Shown: piece by piece, positions 61,487 through 64,000 of the stretch
Numbering within the stretch: the first letter of the stretch is position 1
Layout: every line of letters starts with the position of its first letter
Source: Henricia sp. BOLD:AAB3569
Taxonomy: Eukaryota; Echinodermata; Asteroidea; Spinulosida; Echinasteridae
Reading direction: 5' to 3'
NCBI GenBank assembly: GCA_037783545.1
Contig: JBBELK010000454.1
Location: 2,976,001-3,040,000 of the forward strand
DNA: 64,000 nt
The notes under the pieces: generated by a model
The model's database searches: none
The model's input: only the letters and a program-made list of their open reading frames with translations
Told to the model about the DNA's origin: nothing
Translations under genes and position numbers: made by a program

Positions 61487-61935
61487 GTTTGTGCTTCCTC
61501 TAAAATCACGATTCGAAGTTCCCGCGTTTCTAAGTATTTCGCGCAATTGGTAACACGTCACTACGTATAAAATAATACTTTTTACAATATTCATTTAGTG
61601 CTAATTTTTCTATCCAATTAAAAAACTAATAACATATATTTTATTATCTAATTTATTTTATAATTATCCCAGTGTCATTTCAAAATATTATTTATAAAAA
61701 ATATTTGCACAAAATTACTAACACTGATCGAGGGTAGTCAAGATGGAGTCGCTATTTGCAGTCCTTGAGAAGTGTGGAATGTTGATTTTCAAAAGCCATT
61801 TACAAGAAAACGCACAGATAGGTTTTTGAATTGCACAGATAGAAACTTGGGTAAGGAACTGTTGAACACATTTTTATAGTTTTCACTATTCCAAACTTGC
61901 CTTTTTCGATTCCCTTTTGGGAGTTAAACGCAAGA

Positions 61936-62060
61936 GTTTCCGAATACGGAAACTCTAAGGTTTCCTTATTCGGAAACGTTTCCTTATTCGGAAACTCAAG
62001 GTTTCCTTATTCGGAAACGTTTCCTTATTCGGAGTTTTCCCGGACTGATATGACGATATG
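61936..62060. repeat. GGAAACGTTTCCTTATTCGG palindromic repeat, right cluster
   Basis: Four units of TTTCCTTATTCGGAAAC are followed by AGTTTTCCCGGACTGATATG, the inverse of the 59,540 cluster. Each unit is itself palindromic. Confidence 0.85.
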
Positions 62061-62519
62061 TGTAGGGGAACAAAATTGGGCTTCGGCACAAGTCAACGAT
62101 CTACCTCAATTTCGGCAGGTAAGGTGTCATTTTGACAAATAAAATCTGCCGTCTTTTTTACAGAAAGAGCTTCTCATGCAGCCTGTTCTTTTTACTACGA
62201 GGGAGATGAACGCGGAAGCGTTTTTGTTGGGATATTTCCTGTCCATGTTGTTTCTTTCCTCCATGTTCACAATCACATTTCGTCCATCCACAGTCAGCGT
62301 ACTGTGATTGTGAACATTCACCATTTTCAAAGCCGTGGGAAACGGGTGAAGGTTTCGCGTAATTCGTTACATGGTTACATCATCAAATCATATTATGTAG
62401 GCCAAGCGGGAAAAAATATCACTCACGTTCGCCAGTTGAGACTGGAGCATGACATAAATATCCAAAGAAAAACGTGAAACCTTTTCACTGCTAAAATTAA
62501 TCATGTTTCCCAGCCAATT

Positions 62520-63086
62520 TTAAAGGGCCCCTGAAATGGTCTTTTTATCAATGAAATCCATGCTATGCAACAACTCCATTCATTTTCAGTCATAAAATCC
62601 CTACTTGGAAGTTGTTTTAGGGGTTAAAATCTTAACATATCCATGAGCAATTTACATATGCATGAGCAAGGTTGTGATGTCACCTTAGGCAAACACAGGA
62701 AAATCTCATTCAACTGTGCACAAAAGATTTCAGTATTTTCTCCAATTTGCTGAAACTTTTTTTACCCAAGTTTGTTTGGGTTTGTTTGACATGTTGCTTG
62801 TAGTGAGCCATGAACAAACTAAGGCTGGAAACTGCAGCAATTTTTGGCAATTTCAGTTTAAAGTCTTATGTTTTTTGTTTGCTTTTCTGCTACATGTATA
62901 GCCTATGTGTTCCTAAAATGACATGCCCCAAACAGCGCCCTTTTTGTGTGAGTTAAAAAAACACCACCTTTTATTCATGGAGCATCAAAATTATCAGTAG
63001 TAATGTCTTTCTATTGTGTAAACAAGTAAACCTTCATATTCAGCAAAAACTGCAAAAAGTTATTTAGTATTTCAGGTCCCTTTAAA
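62520..63086 (+). mobile_element. MITE family C, copy 2
   Basis: TTAAAGGGCCCCTGAAAT and ATTTCAGGTCCCTTTAAA are inverted ends. The interior matches 26,666-27,247 in reverse. Confidence 0.85.
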
Positions 63087-63204
63087 TTAGAAATAATTCG
63101 GGGGAGGGGTAGTTTATTTGTACCCACACTTGTGTCAGTCGGTGTTAATACTTTCAATAATTGTGCAGCACAGAAAGTGCTAGCTTGTGAACACCCTCGT
63201 GATG

Positions 63205-63732
63205 TAGTGGCCGTTTCTCTTTTTGCCTCGAAATTGGAATCACACACAAAAATTACCAGCTGGTTGGGTGCTCTAGTAGTGGTTTTAGATGTCCATGATT
63301 GGAAAATAATTAAAACGGAATACTTACAACACTGTTTTTGAAGCAAAGATTTTCTCCCACGTGAATTTCTGACGAAGCTTTCTCTCCGCACATTTTACTG
63401 TACGTATTCTGAACGGTGAGGGCGCTATACGTCACAGCAAGCTAGAGCAACTTCGAAAAAGTCAACTGGAGTCCCTTGAATAACTGAAAATTTATGTTAT
63501 ACGAGGGACTATAGTCGCTTGATTGAAGTTGCTCTAACTTGCCCGCTGTGACGTATTGCGCCCTCACCGTTCAGAATACGTACAGTAAAATGTGCGGATG
63601 GGATTTCACGTGGGAGAAAATCTTTGCTTCAAAAATGGTGTTAATCATGGACATCTAAAACCACTAGAGCACCAAACCAGCTGGGAATTTGTGTGTGATT
63701 CCAATTTCGAGGCAAAATGAGAAACAGCCACT
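63205..63732. mobile_element. Large hairpin with arms of about 250 bp
   Basis: GTTTCTCTTTTTGCCTCGAA at the left is mirrored by TTCGAGGCAAAATGAGAAAC at the right. The pairing continues through TCACGTGGGAGAAAATCTTT and CCGTTCAGAATACGTACAG to a centre near 63,485. The centre ends carry GACGTATNGCGCCCTCACCG. Confidence 0.85.
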
Positions 63733-64000
63733 ATATTCTGTCCCTACGTTAACCCGTAGGGACAGAATAATTCTGTCTGAGAAAGTGCAAGACCAGTGCT
63801 CAAATAAAATGGGCTTGGTCAAATTGCTCAGTGAGTATTTTAAGCCTTGATTGTGGCATATCAACTAATGTCAGAAAGTGCAAACATGATAGAAAGATTA
63901 GAAAATACTGTCCGTGAGTGCTGATAATTCATGCACTTCTTATGACTTTGCTGAGATTGTCATAATAAAGAAGCACTACCAATTGTTTGGTATATTTTGT

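Overview
This window is eukaryotic nuclear DNA. It is AT-rich, intron-rich, and has three recognisable spliced animal genes plus a very dense load of short foldback transposons, tRNA-derived SINEs and one large satellite array. The orthologues (MMS19, a UBTD1/2-type ubiquitin-like protein, a PCED1-type esterase) and the repeat style suggest a marine invertebrate deuterostome. An echinoderm is my best guess, but no marker in the window proves it. Layout: (1) 1-13,480 is a satellite of about 309 bp per monomer, roughly 44 near-identical units running off the left edge, with a visible six-monomer higher-order period of about 1.86 kb. It decays into divergent monomers up to about 14,150. (2) 11,827-16,115 (the last satellite units, the decayed edge and 2 kb of flank) is repeated in tandem at 16,116-20,424, almost without differences. 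(3) 21,157-24,018, minus strand: a complete 4-exon PCED1-like SGNH/GDSL esterase of 446 aa. (4) 24-28.8 kb: intergenic, with SINEs, MITEs and a CpG-rich promoter-like patch near 26 kb. (5) 28,797-46,417, minus strand: a complete 22-exon MMS19 of 1032 aa; every junction has GT/AG and keeps frame, and the introns are full of MITEs. (6) 46,875-49,392, plus strand: a complete 3-exon UBTD1/2 of 233 aa, head-to-head with MMS19 across 457 bp, so a shared promoter is likely. (7) 49.4-64 kb: no gene I can recognise; MITEs, palindromes up to about 0.5 kb, a GC-rich 1-kb terminal-inverted-repeat element, and a G-rich tract. Working relationships: MMS19 is the substrate-targeting subunit of the cytosolic iron-sulfur assembly machinery, UBTD1/2 is a ubiquitin-pathway adaptor, and PCED1 is a predicted acyl esterase of unknown substrate. 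They share no pathway; only the MMS19/UBTD promoter links two of them. The most unusual structures are the higher-order satellite with its duplicated edge, three palindromes carrying paired outward-facing tRNA-like heads, and the abundance of long inverted repeats inside introns. Intron-exon structures were built by eye from splice sites and remembered family sequence; no search was run.
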